From: Serinus canaria
Taxonomy: Eukaryota; Chordata; Aves; Passeriformes; Fringillidae
Reading direction: 5' to 3'
Assembly: GCF_022539315.1 (NCBI RefSeq)
Contig: NC_066316.1
Span: 101,488,179-101,552,178 of the forward strand
Length of the DNA: 64,000 bases
The notes under the pieces were generated by a model that did not search any database, had not been told where the DNA came from, and was given only the letters and a program-made list of their open reading frames with translations. How positions within the stretch are numbered: the first letter of the stretch is position 1; every line of letters begins with the position of its first letter. Position numbers and translations under genes: made by a program. Positions 12,301 through 24,944 of the stretch are shown piece after piece.

Positions 12301-14212
12301 TTTCACTTACAAGCATTTAATTCTCTAAAATTTGGAGATGACAGTTTTGTTCCTCTCCAGGTAGGTGTGCCTGACTAGTGTGCCCTAACCACTGGTACCT
12401 CCTGTGGGAGAGGGTACTTCATTCAGTTCTTGGCCACGTGCTTGTGGAATGAAAAACAACCTTCACTGCCAAGGCAACAAATTTGGTATTTCCCTCTCAC
12501 CACCACCTCTACCAAGGCTCCCCAGTGCCAGAGCACCTGTTTCCTGCCAAGCCTGCAGCCTGGGTCAGGAACACTTTCTTGCCAAGAAGGACACAATGGG
12601 GCTGATTAAACCTGTAAGCTCAAAGCAGCTGAAAGCTTTCACAATAGCTTGGCAAAGCCACAGAGCTCTGTCAAGGCCCTCAAAAGCTTGGTACAAAAAA
12701 ATTAAGTGGTGGTTTGGATAGAGGTTTGACATCCTGGGATGACAGCAAAGTTTTCAAATTATATAGACAAAGAAGAAGGGATAGGACTCCTCCTAAACCC
12801 AAACTAACCAATTAACCTTTATTTCATATTTTAAAACTAATCTTTCATAATGAGGTAATTAAGCTCTAGATGAGAAGATTAAGGTATGTGCACAGTTCTA
12901 GTCATACATTCTAGCTCTCATCTAAGAATGCATGTTTGAACAATTTCATCAGATTTAAATATGTATTTAAATGACTTTTTGAAGGAGTGCTTCTGAATGT
13001 ACACAGACATACATGCTCATAACACACCAGTTACTTATTTCAGAAAATAATTCAGGAATAAATGATTAATGAACAAAACTGTTTCAAGATGATAAAATAT
13101 GTGTCTAATCACCTGAAATGCTCTTTTAAACCATGCTACAAGAGGAAAGCATTTTAAAAACATTGATTTTCTCATAATTTTTTGTTTGGTTTATTTTTTT
13201 TTTAGAACAGAGGTATTAAGAAGCAAAATGTCACACACTGTTCCTGTTCCAAATAAAACGTATTTCATGTATGTGGTGAAGACAGAGTAAACCCATATTA
13301 AAGGATTTGGTGACAGTGTCTAGAAGAAGTTGCAGGGAAACTGTAGTCAGCAGAAGTGAAAACAGCTTTGGATCAAATATAGATGTGACAAGAGAACTGG
13401 AATTGGAAACACTGTTCTGCAACTGATAACCATGCCTGATAACTGATAACTATTTAGAGAGATGCAATCAAACACATACACTGACCATTTCACTACTTTT
13501 TAGAAACTATAAACCCCGCTAAATCATCACTGAAGCAAGCAAAAATAGTTCCACCTCCACTGCTTTTTTTTTCCAGCTTTTTTTTCCCCAGCTTTTTATT
13601 TCCACATATATTTCCATTCAAGAAAAAAGTCATAATTTTTTTAATCCTGATTTGTTAAAGAAAGCTGAGGTTGAGTTCATTCATATGTAAGCTTAACAAT
13701 GGCTCATAAATGTTTTGAATTTAATTCAAGGTAGGGTTTTACTTTCATATCTGCCTCTCTGCCCTTTTGTCTGCTCAGAATGAAGTAATTTTGTATGGTT
13801 TTATAAATATCAGAAAGTAATATTCTACTGAAATGTAATTTGATTTGTTTGCAAATCCCTTTTGAATTGCTTTATGATGCATAAGCACATGCAGTTTATT
13901 AGGAAATAATAAGCAAAGAAGGCAAGCCAGGCAAGAAGCTTTGCTCACTTTCAAAGTCAAGGAAAAAATTTGGCCCCTGATCAAGCTCTGTGCAAGTGAG
14001 AACTTTTAAAAGATTTCCCATTTGGCTCCTGAAAAATAGAAAAGGAAGAGAAAAGGAGTCCTGAGTGAACAAATTATTTTAGAGACAAGGACTTGGACAG
14101 ATTGGTTGTGCTGGAAAATACACACTGTAAGCAATCAGATTTTAAAAGTTTCTCCTCAGTTTGCTGCTAAGTCAAGGAAAAGATTTTCTTATTGTCTTGT
14201 AATTGAACTTAC
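6364..14212 (-). other. CYRIA: CYRIA intron between coding exons 1 and 2
   Basis: A 7.8-kb AT-rich intron with GTAAGTT donor and CTTTCTTAG acceptor. It has a long T-run on the plus strand at 11902-11934 and TAAT-rich blocks near 10730-10850. Scattered open frames of up to about 126 codons in it (for example 6580-6960 and 11772-12270) have no recognisable domain and look like chance openings. A possible decayed LINE reverse-transcriptase scrap near 8380-8460 is discussed in the findings. Confidence 0.8.
11902..11934. repeat. Poly(T)/poly(A) homopolymer tract
   Basis: Nine T, GG, then about 22 T, on the plus strand in the first coding intron. It could be the poly(A) tail of an old minus-oriented retroposition, but no body of a retroposed gene or SINE is recognisable on either side. 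Confidence 0.7.
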
Positions 14213-14292
14213 TTTCAAAATCCAGGAAAAAATGTGGATAGTTTTCAATTTCCCTGGTAAGGACCTTAAGAAGATTACCCATCCCAGCAAAC
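14213..14292 (-). CDS. CYRIA: CYRIA coding exon 1, start codon and N-terminus (1-24)
   Basis: The exon carries 10 bases of 5' UTR (14283-14292) and then ATG at 14282-14280. It encodes [20 protein letters not shown], then DFE, plus the first base of Asn24, before a GTAAGTT donor. Met-Gly-Asn at the N-terminus is the N-myristoylation signal of CYRI proteins, which attaches them to the plasma membrane after removal of Met1. The proposed acceptor is GCATTTACTAG at 14295-14293. The start context has G at -3 and G at +4, which is strong. It was found by searching for the expected FFLDFE block. The coding boundaries are firm; the upstream acceptor is less certain. Confidence 0.94.
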
Positions 14293-17200
14293 CTAGTAAA
14301 TGCAACAAAATCATAAACAGTTATACATGTAAACTCAGAATACTACAGCTAAGAGCTTGACACAATCTGCATCAAAAATTCAACATTTTGACAAGTTCTG
14401 GACCATGAGAAACATTTTGATGGTCAATTCTGTGACATTTATGCAGGAAGAGGAAGACCTCAGATAAACACAGAAATAATTCTGTTCAACAAATTGGAAT
14501 TTAAACATCAGGATAACATCCTAGTGCATAAACAGATATTTATGAACTTATTCACTTAGCAAGAGAAATAAACTCAGAGCTACATCTCTATTTGTTAATT
14601 TTCTAAATTGCTGGACTCCAGATTACTTAATACCATTTCAAATTAAAAACTGACATCTTAACACTTGTCTTAGATCTTCAGCAAAAATCCATGTAATTTT
14701 AAGAAAATAACTCACTATAAGGAAAAAAATCTACTTGTTTCTAGTCAGTAAGATTTATAAAAAGATTACTACAAAATTCTATCAAAGAGAACAGCTAAAA
14801 AGCTTTTTAGCTTTTAAAAGTGTATGTATGCATTTTAAAAAAAGAAAGAGAGTAAAAATGGGAGGTCTGAACCCTATTTTTTATCTGTTATTCCTATCTT
14901 TTATCATCTTGGAATTGTTGGCATTTCAAGTTATGAACAACTTCCAAAAGGAAAAGTGACCAGTTCTTCAAAAAGCAAGTCTCTACAGAAGATAAAAAGG
15001 AAAGAGATTTGAAAAAAGGGTTTTTTGCCAGTAGAGTCCTTAGGAAGGGAAGTTATTCTAACACCGTGTAGAAGAAGAGCGTTCTTGGTCAAACTTAAAC
15101 TTTCTCTCAGAAGACAGAAAAAAATTAAACCATGAAAAGCATGTATCAGGATAAAGAGATCCGCCTGGAGGGATGTAGAAAAATGTAATTTTAGATTTGA
15201 AACACAGATTGAAAACTGATTTTTGCCTCAAAGAGAAATATTCTCATCACTCTAAACCATGGCTCTTGGGGATCACATCTGATGTTCATCTGTGATTCAG
15301 TTTAACTCTTTTCCCACTTAAGAAATCAGACCACAAAAAATTATTCTAAGCATGTACATGGCTGATACTCCACATAAGGAGACAAAGCTTTTTTCAAGTT
15401 TTCCCACATTACAGTAGGAAAAGTATCATCAACCCTAATTTCTATGTGCATATAAAGGATGTATTTCTACATCAGTAAAACCTAGGAAAGTTATGTGAGG
15501 CTTGGAGATTTCAAAGCAGCCACAGTCATAACATAAAATAATATAAATTTAATCAATAGTCTGTTCAGAACATGCAGTTTCATGTAAGCAAGGTTATTGT
15601 TAAAGAAATGGCTTTGTTTTGCATTAAATACTTCTTCAAAGTTTTCTCTCCAGAACAAATCCTGTGAGCAGACTGTCAAGCCCTTTGTAATTAGCAATAT
15701 CTTGCATATACAAAATTGAAACACAAAGAAACATTTTCCATTATTCATAAAGTTACTTTCATTACATGCAGGAAAAATATTTACACTTTTACTTTCAGAA
15801 CGAGATCAGCACCTTATATACTGAGTTTGACTTTCTGATTAGCCTACAAAGGGGGAAAACATGCAAACAGAGCAAAATAGATTTTATACAGTGTTAAAAC
15901 TTATATCTTCAATAATTTAGTATTTTCATCACACTGGTATAATACATTTTATCAACATCAGCCAGGAGAAACACGATAAAGTACACACACTTGTTTTCCT
16001 TTTCATAACCTTGAAAAAAAAATTATTTTATGTAATACTATCACAAAAAATTATTTTATGTAATACTATCACAATCGACATGACTGACTCAGCTTGGATG
16101 CTTCACTTTCAACTCTTTTTAAGCCATAACTTACCTCATCACCTTCAATCTTCAGAGAGTACCCAAGCATTTCTTCTGCTGCCAAAGCTTGCACTGCATC
16201 CAGAACTGGTTTAGCTGATAGCATGCTTCGAACAGCGAGGAACCCTCTGTGCCAAAAACCTGAGGATACGCTCCCTCATTTGCATTGAGTCGCCTGGGGT
16301 CATGTGCCCAAGCTCTGCCTCTGATCCTTCTTAAACAAGTACAGCACATCTCAGCTTGGGAGATTTTTGAGTGTTTTTCCAAAACTTTTGTTACACTTCC
16401 TAGCTTGTTTTTCACTTTATTCCTTCTCCTTCAAACCCTGTGTAGAAACTGATCCAGCTATTCAGGTCACAAGTATGGAACAGAAGCCTACCACAAACTT
16501 ATACACACACGTGTTCATGCAGGTGGCATTTTCCAATGATCCTGGAGGCTCTGGTTTGACACCACCCATTTTTAAAGCACATCAACCCCAAAAATAGTCA
16601 TATTCAACATCAACATCCAGAAAAATATGGTTCAGGCAGCTCCTAAACCTGTTTTAATTATTTTTTTATATAATTTCTTTATGGTTTCCTAAAATACAAA
16701 ACTAAAAGCAACATCTGGTTCCATGAAACTTTCACTTTCAAGTGTAATTCATCATTCAGCATTAAATTTTAGTTTCAAAGTTAAAGGCCAAACTTAAAGG
16801 AAGTGCTAATAAATGCAAATCTTTGCCTCAAACTGAATTATTTTATTCTGCATAGCCTGCTGCTTCCCAGTACTTGGCTCTTTCAAACTGTCTTTCCTCA
16901 AAAACTCTAATAACATATTCTAAACCTCAGGAACTGAAAGTCACCTCTAGGATAATTTTAATGAGATTTCAAAGTAACTAATGGCACACATTCTGAGCAG
17001 GTCTATATATATATCCTGTGATTGCAAGAGAAATGCAAATAACAGCTGATGTACAGAAGCAAATCATAAAGGTTTAACATAGGAGCATAAAACTCTATTT
17101 CATTAAACTGGAAAGCATTTTATTTTACTTACTGTAAAATCAGTTTAAATGTTGAACTGAGACTCAATGCATATATAAAAATATTGCTGATGCTGCACCA

Positions 17201-18659
17201 CTAAATCCTAGCAGCTTCTCTTTAGTGTTTTAATCCCTTAAAATTCCAGTTTGTAACTATGCTTTAAAAACTATGACATGTTGACAATGATGCCTGCATT
17301 TTTCCCTATTGTTTTCCAAACCATTAAAGCTCACCCTAAGATATTATGAAAGCATATAGAAAATAGTTTTTAAGTTATTGTTGACATTTTAAAGCTCATT
17401 GCTTAATTTTTGATGCTCAACATTTCATCAGCAGCACAGAGACATAAATAAACCATAACCCAGCAATGAACAGGAAGGTACATTTAGCATTTTGCATTTG
17501 ATTATCCAGTAGCAGGTTTTAAAACTTGAACTTTGAACTAAATATCACAGGCTGGTTTTCCAACAAATAACTATGTTCCTAAAATTCCACTGATTTAGTT
17601 TCAACATTCTAGAGGTATTACCTTGTATGGGAAAATAAATTCCTTCTACCCCACTCAAACAATCAGTTTATTTCTAAATTGTGATATACAAAATACTATC
17701 CCCCCCAAAAAAAAATTAGAATTCAACCCTACAAATCTGCCATGGATTTTACATACATATACTGAAAGTATACCAAAATGTATCTATTATATCCACTTTT
17801 GAAAATACAGCAACTGTTCCCAAACTGGGCATTACTAACTGAACACTTAATATTGTGTTATTCAACACTTCTTTAATATTTTGGTTTACACACTGCTTTA
17901 AGGAACTACACAATTCTCAAGTGTGGAGTTTTGCACCACTTTCAAGTAACAGCTACAGTACTATACAAATTGCTAGAGAAGTACTGATGATTTCTTCTCT
18001 TACAGGACTAATTTAATCAGTACCATTCAACACCATCAGCATCACTGCAGTACACTGAAGATGTAACAGAGAGACAAAGCTTTAAAACTTTGTGTTAGTA
18101 AAAAAGGACACATGCACCAGCTCAAGCCTTTGCAGCTCATCAGTGTTCCTTTGCCAAATAATATTTCCTAAATCTGTCTTCTCACATAAACACGGTCTGA
18201 AAGGCTTTTGTCAAAATGAGCTGGGTCAGCAAATACCTACTGCTTAACCTCATTTAGATCATCCTAACAAAAGCAGGGCTTGTGTATGTTTTCATGAGCA
18301 GCTCCACTGGGAGTTTCAGGAGAAAGGCTCCCAAGCTCAGGAGTAGCAAAGGAAGATTCAGAATGATAACTTCTAGTGGCACACCTAGGTGGGTAGAGAT
18401 AGGAGGCATCCAGTCCACAGTCTGAGGGAAATGTACTAAGCACATCAGCATCATTAAGGTACTGGAACTGAGCTTACTGCATGAATAATTAATCATGGTT
18501 TCAAAAATATACCAGTATCTGAACAAACTCAAGGTCTCTCAGACCAAAAGCATGATTCCAAATCACTGTGATATTCACTCATACAGTTTATTGAAATGCT
18601 TGTAAGGAAACAGCAGAAGTGCAAGATTAAAAAAATTATCTTGGGGAAACTGGCTGCTC
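14293..18659 (-). other. CYRIA: Large 5' intron of CYRIA, proximal part
   Basis: AT-rich intronic sequence with no exon or named repeat that I could identify. It contains a 28-bp tandem duplication at about 16017-16074. Alternative 5' UTR exons could be hidden here and cannot be recognised without transcript data. Confidence 0.75.
16017..16074. repeat. Two-copy 28-bp tandem duplication
   Basis: Two copies of AAAATTATTTTATGTAATAC followed by TATCAC, period 28 bases. They are essentially identical, which indicates a recent local duplication in the intron. No function is apparent. Confidence 0.85.
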
Positions 18660-19335
18660 ATGGCCTGGACAGTTACACAGGGTAAAAAACCGTGGTGGTG
18701 AATGGAGTTGGATCCAAATGGTGGCTGGACAGCAGTGGTGCTCCCCAGGGCTCAGTACTGGGGCCAGTCCCAGTTCATATATTTACATGGGAACTGGACA
18801 AGGGGATTTGTAGTTGTGAGGCCACACCTCAAGTGCTGTGTCCCTGAGCCCCTCACTACAAAAAAGGCATTGAGGTGCTAGAGCGTGTCCAGAGAAGGGC
18901 CATGGAGCTGGGGAAGGGTCTGGGGCACAAGTCTGATGAGGAAGAGCTGAGGGAGCTGGGGATGTTTAGCCTGGAGAAAAGGAGGCTCAGGGGAGACCTT
19001 AAAACTCTGAGCAACCACCCAAAAGGAGGCTGGAGCCAGGTGGGGTTTGGTCTCTTCTCCCAGGCAACTGGTGTTAGGATGAGAGGACATGGCCTCCAGC
19101 TGCACCAGTGGAGGCTCAGGTTGGATACCAGGAAGGATTTCTTCATGGAAAGAGTGGTTAAACACAGGAACAGACTGGCCAAGGAGGTGGTGGAGTCACC
19201 GCTCCAAAAGTGCTCAAGAAAGAACTGGACATGGCACTTGCCTCTAGCTGGCAGGATGGTGTTCAGTCAGAGGCTGGACTCGATAATCTTGGAGCTCTTT
19301 TCCAACCTCAATGATTCTGTGATCGACTGCACTCT
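18660..19335 (+). mobile_element. CR1 LINE, 3' part with internal deletion
   Basis: Non-LTR retrotransposon in plus orientation. Around 18720-18800 the sequence translates to a degraded reverse-transcriptase palm segment (SSGAPQGSVLGP followed by a degenerate HIFT), matching the GVPQGSVLGP motif of CR1. After an internal deletion it joins the typical CR1 3' region: GAGGTGCTAGAGCGTGTCC, a CTCAGGGGAGACCT block, and the terminal TTCCAACCTCAATGATTCTG at about 19306-19325. It is 5'-truncated, as is usual for CR1, and has no intact ORF2. The start coordinate is approximate. Open frames here on both strands are remnants, not host genes. Confidence 0.92.
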
Positions 19336-19866
19336 CAGTCAGTTCACAGATGACACACAGCTGGGCAGGAGTGCTGACCTCCTGGAGGGCAGGAAGGCTC
19401 TGCAGAGGGGTCTAGACAGGCTGGACTGAGGCTGAGGCCAATGGTGTGCCCTCAGGTCACAACAACCCCTGCAATGCTACAGGCTGGGGAAGAGTGGCTG
19501 GAAAGTGGCCAAGAGGGAAACAACCTGGGGGTTCTGGTCAACAGCAGCTGAACATGAACCAGGCTGGGCTCAGAGTGGCCAGCAGGACCAGCAAAGTGGT
19601 AACGAGCAATAAGACAAGAGGAAATGGCCTCAAGTTGCACCAGGGAGGCTTAGATTGGATATTAGAAAAAATTTCCATTCTGAGAGGGCTGTCAAGCACT
19701 GGCACAAGCTGCCTGGGGAAGTGGGTGAGTCAGCAACATCTCTGGAGGTATTTAAAAGACTTGTGGATGTCATGCTTAGGGACACGGTGGATTTGGCAGG
19801 ATCAGGTCAACAGCTGGACTCAATGAATTCTGAGATCTTTTCCAACCTGAATGATTCTATGTTTCT
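19336..19866 (+). mobile_element. Second CR1 LINE copy, same orientation
   Basis: Directly follows the first copy. It begins in the reverse-transcriptase catalytic region: TTCACAGATGACACACAGCT reads F-T-D-D-T-Q, equivalent to the FADDTK motif with Ala changed to Thr. It continues through the spacer near 19390-19600, with an apparent deletion near 19600 that joins the 3' region. It ends in the CR1 terminus TTCCAACCTGAATGATTCTA at about 19840-19860. It is a non-functional fragment. The head-to-tail arrangement could be two insertions or one duplicated and rearranged element. Confidence 0.9.
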
Positions 19867-22800
19867 ACCACTTCCCATCAAATTCCACAGTAGGCTTCTT
19901 TTTAATAATCTCTTCAATTTTCTTATAATTGAGAATATTTGCATGGATTTGGTATTATTACTATCTTCAGCTGTTTTACTGCTAAGTGTTTAAATCTTAT
20001 AAACAGCAGTTGCATTGATGAAGAAAAATGTAATACCTGATATTTAATATTTAATAGTCTCAGTTGTGCAAATACTGTTAGTTTTTAAAAATGGTATTAC
20101 TTCTTTATGGACTTTATTCTAAAAATAAGTTTTAAAAGGTATTGTTATACTAAGAAAAAAGTAAAAATAGCATGCATTTGTGTTGGGGTGATAACTGCAC
20201 AAAACCTCCAAAGATATTTGAAAATGAAGTATGTACTGTATTGTCTAGAAAGGCATAGATAAGACAAAAACATAACCAAACCCTTTTCAGAAAGCAAGCC
20301 ATATTCATTTTCCAGAAAAATGAAATTATCCCCAATGCTGGCCTCTAAACACTGGATTTATAAGGTTTTCATAATACAAATAACATACATAAAGAGCACC
20401 AAGTGGCAACACAAGCAAAGAAAAATCAGTGCCACACATTCCTTAGGCAGGTAAAGTATAAAGAGACAAAAAGAAACCCCAACAAAACTCAAAGCCAGAA
20501 AATAGCTATAAAGAAGTGAAAAGTACAATAAGAGAAGAAAGTTGCTCAAGGTGAAAGCAACTCAAGATAAAAGAATCATTCCCTCTTTGAACAACCATTT
20601 TATTAAAATTCCTAGTTAAGGAACATTTCCAGCCAAGAGCTTTTGCTGTTAACTGATATGCAGATTGCAGGACACAATTAAAACCAACAAAAAAAGTGAT
20701 GCAAGTCAAAGGGATTTAATAAATGGGTTGTAATGACAAATATGTTTTTCAGTAATCATAAAATGTTTAAAGAGTTGGCCAACATTAATACGTGTAGCCT
20801 CAAGGATTACAGAGCTTGGCTTGTGGTTTCTCTAAAATTAAAAGTAAAAAAAGAAAAAATTACCTTAGATGAACCTAAAACTTATCCAGCAGCGGTTTTT
20901 TTCTATATGCCAACCCTCACACCTGAATTTACTTTGAACTGAACTCCTGTATATTTTCAGAGTCTATAATGTCAGAGAAGCCATCATGAAAGAATGAAAA
21001 CCAGGCATCCAAAATATCTGGATTTTGATTCATATGTCATAATAAAAAACAAAACAAAACACGGACCAGACAAACAAAAAAGCACCAACAAAAATGTAGA
21101 AAGAAATCCAATTAAGCAATTAGAGTAAAATTATACTTGAATTTAAGAAAGTACTGCTGCACTTTGATCCTTCTGCCTGAGCAGAGAGTAACTAGAGTAA
21201 CCTAGTTTGAACAGATGCTTTACAAAAACCAGGGACACAATTCCTCTGTACACAACAAATGGAGCCTCTATCAATTTTCACAGCAGAGAGACACCTTTAG
21301 AAAACACAGGACAGATTTGGATAGTTTGAGTGTTTCTTCCTTCAAAATAAAATCACTGTATTTTGTTCCAAGTGGAGTTTTACTTAGTTCCTCCAAAATA
21401 TTGTAAGAGAGCCACACTACAATCTTCCTCTTAAAAGTTTCTTGTCCTCATCATCTCCCACCAAATTCATAATGGGAAAAGAAATAACCCATCTTAGAAT
21501 CCATTCTGTTTTGGAAAGCTAATAATTTGAACATTTGAGAAGGTATCTGGTTTCAATATTTGTGAATATAATGAGTGGAAAAATCTATGCTAGATCAGGT
21601 AAGAATTAGAATTAGAAACAGGACTTTTGTGTGAAAATTCAGAAACAGGAAAAAAAAAGTTCCTGGTCCCTTCCGCCTATAAATGACTGCTGATCCTTCA
21701 GTCTTCTGACTATGCCACACAGAGTATTTTCATTATACCCACAGAAAATCCAATGCAAGTGTCTGAAAGACAAGATGAAAAACATCATATTCTAGTTCTC
21801 TGGGCAACTATGGTAAAAACTCCTCCAAGTGATTTTATTTTCCAGTTATTTCTTGTTCCAGTTGATAACAGGAGTAAGTCTTTACAGGCTAGCTTTCTTG
21901 TCTTTCTATTTTACTTCTTGTTTTAATACATAAATGCCAAAACAGCACATCTAATCTCAGTAAGTCAAACATAAATCCTACAGGGACTGGATTTCTTAGT
22001 GCATACTTCCTAGTGATATGCTCTGAATGTGTCAGTATGTAGGATATAATGCATTTTACCATTTTGTAATTATGGTTTGGAGGGTAATAACTTATAAGAT
22101 ATGGATCACAGCAGTCTTTATAAGTATGGTTTCCTAGGAAAGGGAAAAGTTAAAGAACATCTTAAAAAACTAAAAGGACAAATAATTAAATCAAAGATAT
22201 TGACATTAGTGGAATTAAGACAGATATGGCTGGCAATAGTTACCAATAGCTTAAGATTTGAGGAATTACAGATGAAATGTGTGTCTTTCTAGGGGTTTGC
22301 TGCTTTTAGTTAAAAAATTTGTCATAGTGGTCCTATTTAATATCTCATTATAAAAATAAGAAAACTTGCTGACCTATTACAAAGCTGTTACAAGGCTGAT
22401 GATGGAAATAACAAGAGTTCTACTAGGAAAAAAAACCCCAAACAAATCCACTTTAAATAAACTGAAGGATAATGCATACTTTTAAAATGTATTTAAAATT
22501 TCAGAAAAAGGTAAAAGAAAAATTTCTATGTGTGTCTGGGTGAGGAAAAAAAAAAAGAAACAACAGGTAACATCCCAAAACAGCAGCTTGAGAGACCACA
22601 TAACCCAGGGAACTGTTTAAGAAGGTTCTGCTGAAGTGTGGAGGCATTCAAGTAACAGAATGGGGCAAGAAACTTCAGGAGGATTAATTAACCATGCATC
22701 TCTACAGGCTTCTGGAGTAATAAATGTCCTTCTGAGAGGCTATTATTGACTTTTATGATGTTATGGGGAGACTTAACTGAATATAAGGATGGAAACAAAA

Positions 22801-24300
22801 GAAATGAAAAATAGAGGAGGTTACCAAACAAGGAGAAAATGGCAAATTAAACTGATTTGACAAAAACAGTTTCAGTACTCTCAGGTACCTGGAAAGACAG
22901 GTCTCCTGGGAAGTTGATTTAGGGGATAACGGAGTGCCAGAAACTTAGCAGAAAATACACAACAGGTTATTCTGATGGACAAGAGAAACAAAACGGAAGC
23001 TCAGGAATCAATACACCTGCATAAGCATAGGGCAGAATTGAAGAAATATACAGAGGGAACTTGGACTGGAGATGAGGAAAACGTTATTTACTACCATAAA
23101 TTTGCTACAACACTGAAAATCTGAAAAAGTAGCTGTCAGCAGTTTACTGGTAAAAGAAAAAGATGATGGTATTTTAAACAATATTTGTTGTATAGATCTG
23201 GTTTTGTTCAATACTTTTAATTAGTGACAGGCAGAGAAGAAGAAAATACCCTTTTAAAACATGCACTAAGCTAGAAGGGAATTAAAATATTCTGGAAAAT
23301 AGTATTGTAATTCAAAATACTGTAATATACTAGAGATACTATCCAGAAGACATTCCATAAATACAAACGTAAATTATTCCCCTTAATAATAAAACCAAAT
23401 CAATCCCACAGAGATAGACAGACTGACAAACAGAAAGATCAAGGAAAAATATTTAATCATTATACTGGACTATAAATTAAACATAAGGCAGGTTAGAAAG
23501 GTGATAAACTTTGGAATTTTTCCATGACTGCTCTCACCATTAATGGAAGAGGAGGAGACTGAATATTGGACAATAAAAGGTTTTCTCCAAAACATTACTC
23601 TAACCTGTAAGTATGCAGGAATTGCTGAAAATTATAAATTTCAATAAACACCTCCTTTCTTCCTTAATTAATTCAGTGTAATTTTTTTTAATCCTTCTGA
23701 TATTACTTTGTTAGTGCACATACTTTCAAAATAAAGACTCAATTCATTAAGGCGTACAGAGCAGAATGGGTGTGTGGCATTTTTCTGCAAAAGAGCCTGC
23801 CTTGAAAATTGCGTTAATAGACAAGAACATTAGCCCTCTTAATGATGCAAACCCAAAGAGATTCTTAATTTTGCATTGTGCCCAAGACTTTAAGAAGTAC
23901 ATTCCCTAGTAAATCTATTTTCAAATAATGTGTTTTACACTGACTGGCAAACAAGCCTTGTGCCTCAACATGAGCTGCTAAAACCACTGCAACTTTTCTG
24001 AGTATATTAACAATTCTGTCATTTGCCTGAGATAACAAACAGGGAAGGACTAGTATGGATGGTGCAGAATTAAAACCATCCTTTTAATTAAAAATTAGAT
24101 TTCTTGTAAGTGTAAATGAAAATTGAAAGCATGTACTGACCCTGGCAGGCTCTGCAGTAATTAATTCCAATCACTCCTGGAAGCCATTCCTAGTATAGTA
24201 ATGAAATTTGCACGATAACTTTTTATTAAGACAGTAAAATTGATGCACGGTAGTGACTTTATAGCCTACTCTCACCTTCCTGTACCTATGTACGTACTGC
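19867..24300 (-). other. CYRIA: Large 5' intron of CYRIA, middle part
   Basis: AT-rich intron without a recognised gene or named repeat. The stretch at about 23690-24130 has higher-complexity sequence rich in TAAT and TTAAT cores and looks like a possible conserved non-coding element; see findings. Confidence 0.7.
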
Positions 24301-24402
24301 TGACTGACCAGTGCGGATGGCAGCCCGTCCCAGACCCATCCATGCCCGTTGGTTCCCCACCCTGGGAGGCGCACAGGCCTGCAGAGGCTCATCATCCGTT
24401 AG

Positions 24403-24446
24403 CCATTATCCTTTATTCACTATCCATTATCCACGATCCATTATCC
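24403..24446 (+). repeat. Short CCATTATCC direct repeats
   Basis: Three copies of CCATTATCC at 24403-24411, 24424-24432 and 24438-24446, with related TATCC words between them. It sits at the left flank of the GC-rich minisatellite and is probably another replication-slippage product. Confidence 0.75.
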
Positions 24447-24540
24447 ATGGAAAGCGGAGCACGGACGGGACGGCCTGGGAGCGCCCCCTGCTGCCGCACG
24501 GCCGCCACAGCACCACCCCAGGCTTGAGGCAGAACGATCC

Positions 24541-24940
24541 ACAGCCCCTGTGGGCGATCCACAGCCCCTCCTTGCTATCTGCAGCCCCTGTGGGCGATCC
24601 ACAGCCCCTCCTTGCTATCTGCAGCCCCTGTGGGCGATCCACAGCCCCTCCTTGCTATCTGCAGCCCCTGTGGGCCGTCCACAGCCCCTCCGAGCGATCC
24701 ACAGCCCCTCTGAGGGATCCACAGCCCCTCTGAGGGATCCACAGCCCCTCCTTGATATGCAGAGCCCCTGTGGGGTCCACAGCCCCTCCGGGCGACCCAC
24801 AGCCCCTCTGAGGGATCCACAGCCCCTCCTTGCTATGCACAGTCCCTGTGGGCCACCCACAGCCCCTGCGGGTGATCCACAGCCCGCCTGGGCCATCCAC
24901 AGCCCCTCCAGGCCATCCACAGCTCCTCACGGCAATCAGC
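24541..24940 (+). repeat. GC-rich minisatellite, 20-bp unit, about 20 copies
   Basis: A tandem array of a 20-base unit, ACAGCCCCTSYKRGSGATCC in consensus. One unit is shortened to 18 bases near 24770. The left part has a higher-order 40-base period in which a TGTGGGCGATCC-type unit alternates with a CCTTGCTATCTG-type unit; the right part is more diverged. Three units make 60 bases, so all frames lacking a stop stay open and generate long false proteins on both strands. It lies in the 36-kb CYRIA intron and abuts an antisense CR1. Copy number is likely to vary between individuals. Confidence 0.96.
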
Positions 24941-24944
24941 TCCC

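Noticed and set aside
18875..19429. 184-codon plus-strand open frame
   Set aside because: It crosses CR1 3' untranslated sequence and the junction between two CR1 copies; no CR1 protein motif is in that frame.
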